Shown piece by piece: positions 62,789 to 64,000 of a stretch of DNA of 64,000 nucleotides. Within the stretch, counting starts at the first letter, position 1. Every line of letters starts with the position of its first letter. The translations under genes and the position numbers were made by a program. The notes below the pieces were generated by a model. It was not told where the DNA came from, did no database searches, and worked only from the letters and a program-made list of their open reading frames with translations. The stretch is from Lucinisca nassula. Taxonomy: Eukaryota; Mollusca; Bivalvia; Lucinida; Lucinidae. Location of the stretch: assembly GCA_963580285.1 (NCBI GenBank), contig OY757010.1, forward strand, positions 71,452,738 to 71,516,737, given 5' to 3'.

Positions 62789-64000
62789 CTATCTCTTGAA
62801 ACGCTTCGTCTTACGGATAAAAGTTTGAACAGCCTTGAAATTTTCTTCATTAATACGTGCAGGGAGATTTGCATTTCCGAAGAGTAAAATATCAACTGAT
62901 ATATGAGAGTGCCTCATTATTATGTTTAACATTTCATCCCTGGCATTACGATACCGTGTGCACTCAAGGAGATAGTGAGTGTTGTTTTCAATAGATCCAC
63001 AAGTGCAATTTGGACTATCTATTAAATTGCACCTATATAAATAATAATTCAGAGAACTGCATTCCGTACGAAGTCTTGTATGTAGTATTTGTTCCATGCG
63101 ATTGCCACAAAAGTAATATCGTGGAACTTTAACAGAGTTTTCTGTTAGGTATCGTTTAAAGGCATCCTGTGATTCGGCATTTCTGTGTTCATTTGGAAGT
63201 TTATTCCATTCACGTATTGTTGAAGGTAAAAATGAGCTACCATAAAGTGCAGTTCTCGAGTGGATAAGGCTGTAGTTATCTGCGTTACGAAGTGGGTAGG
63301 ACGAAACATCACCGATATGCAGTGGCAATAAGTTACATAGGTAATCCGGTGCTATCTGGTGATCCATTTTATAGAACAGTTGAAGTTTATGCATTCTACG
63401 CCTATCCGAAAGTTTATCCCAGCCAAGCTCTTCATAAAGTTTTTGAGTACTAACTAGCTTTGTAGTGCCCGTGACAATACGGCCTGCTTCAAGCTGTATT
63501 TTTTCTAATTCGTTCTTTTGTTGTTGGGTACAATTGTCCCAAACTATATCTGCATATTCTAGGATCGGTCTTATGAAGGTAAAATATATCTTTTGAAGCG
63601 ATTTACGTTTTAAGGTGAATTTAAGGGATCTCAAAAGGTTTAAACGGACTAATGCTTTTTCTTTTATGTACACCAAATGAGCAAGCCAATCACATGAGTT
63701 AGAAAGATTTAGACCTAGGTGCTTATGTGTAGTCACTTCTTTAATAACTACACCTGATAAATATAGACTGGGATGATTAACTCTATTTCGTTTTCTCGTG
63801 CATAATAATGATTCCGTTTTGTTAGGATTAAATTTAACGAGCCATAGTTCTGACCATGACGATATTCGTTGAAGATCATTGTTAAGAGTTTGTGCCGCTG
63901 AGTCTGGCAGGTCGACTACAATATACAGGGTAGTATCGTCTGCGAACAGTCGAATATTAGACTGAATTTCATTCACAATATCATTGATATAAACAATAAA
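62789..64000 (-). CDS. LINE ORF2 C-terminal half, open at right edge
   Basis: Uninterrupted reading frame of 395+ codons that enters from the right edge (FIVYINDIVNEIQSN continues past 64000). It contains the RT active site IRLFADDTTLYI, KFNPNKTESLLCTRKRN (motif E-like), KHLGLNLSNSCDWLAHLVYI and FTFIRPILEYADIVWDNC. It ends with a Cys/His knuckle, CTCGSIENNTHYLLEC, and a basic tail (FIRKTKRFKR). This is the non-LTR (Jockey/CR1-type) RT C-terminal layout. No stops or frameshifts in this part, unlike the other LINEs here, so it may be a recent insertion. Only the part in the window is described; an upstream endonuclease is expected but not seen. Confidence 0.93.
   Translation of the reverse strand, partial: FIVYINDIVNEIQSNIRLFADDTTLYIVVDLPDSAAQTLNNDLQRISSWSELWLVKFNPNKTESLLCTRKRNRVNHPSLYLSGVVIKEVTTHKHLGLNLSNSCDWLAHLVYIKEKALVRLNLLRSLKFTLKRKSLQKIYFTFIRPILEYADIVWDNCTQQQKNELEKIQLEAGRIVTGTTKLVSTQKLYEELGWDKLSDRRRMHKLQLFYKMDHQIAPDYLCNLLPLHIGDVSSYPLRNADNYSLIHSRTALYGSSFLPSTIREWNKLPNEHRNAESQDAFKRYLTENSVKVPRYYFCGNRMEQILHTRLRTECSSLNYYLYRCNLIDSPNCTCGSIENNTHYLLECTRYRNARDEMLNIIMRHSHISVDILLFGNANLPARINEENFKAVQTFIRKTKRFKR

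Overview
The window is eukaryotic and most resembles a bivalve mollusc genome. It has intron-containing host genes in a very dense mass of SINEs, hairpin MITEs, LINE and Ty3/Gypsy remnants, Merlin and mariner transposons, and elements with (GTCC)n tracts plus ~150-190 bp tandem cores like bivalve 'pearl'/HINE (Helentron-derived) elements. The bivalve assignment is inference from repeat style; no species is claimed.

Two host genes are supported by spliced exons. PRPF38B (pre-mRNA splicing factor 38B) enters from the left on the + strand and ends in the window: the end of its PRP38 domain is at 1453-1730 and the Arg/Ser-rich tail at 4089-4593. PPT2 (lysosomal palmitoyl-protein thioesterase 2) lies on the - strand. 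Five small exons (60878-60930, 58935-59018, 55629-55713, 26846-26900, 17885-18028) join in matching phases into its C-terminal half, including the regions of the catalytic Asp and His. Earlier exons, with the nucleophile Ser, should lie to the right of the window. PPT2 therefore covers at least 43 kb here, with one 28.7 kb intron.

Almost everything else is mobile DNA. Region by region: 4.6-17.9 kb (between the genes) holds HINE-like elements, several hairpin MITE families and SINEs. 19-25 kb (PPT2 intron) holds a TIR element inserted in a SINE with a 9-bp target duplication, then a foldback element split by a Merlin transposon. 27.3-28 kb holds a 648-bp TIR element made of palindromic 21-bp repeats. 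29.4-31 kb holds a dead mariner. 33.5-42 kb holds a pair of direct ~650-bp duplications around a broken zinc-finger gene and a 4.1-kb TIR element with a 9-bp target duplication that carries a satellite and a LINE. 43.5-50.1 kb holds an unidentified multicopy repeat and a Ty3/Gypsy pol remnant broken by a SINE. 50.4-55 kb holds tandem repeats and a 2.6-kb palindrome. 58-62 kb holds three copies of a foldback element. A LINE reverse transcriptase runs off the right edge.

The best-supported new observations are insertions dated relative to one another by target duplications, structured elements with precise ends that I cannot assign to a known family (27303-27950, 36353-40496, 19144-20024), one hairpin core shared by MITEs with different ends, and transposons or microsatellites lying directly against splice sites of PRPF38B and PPT2.
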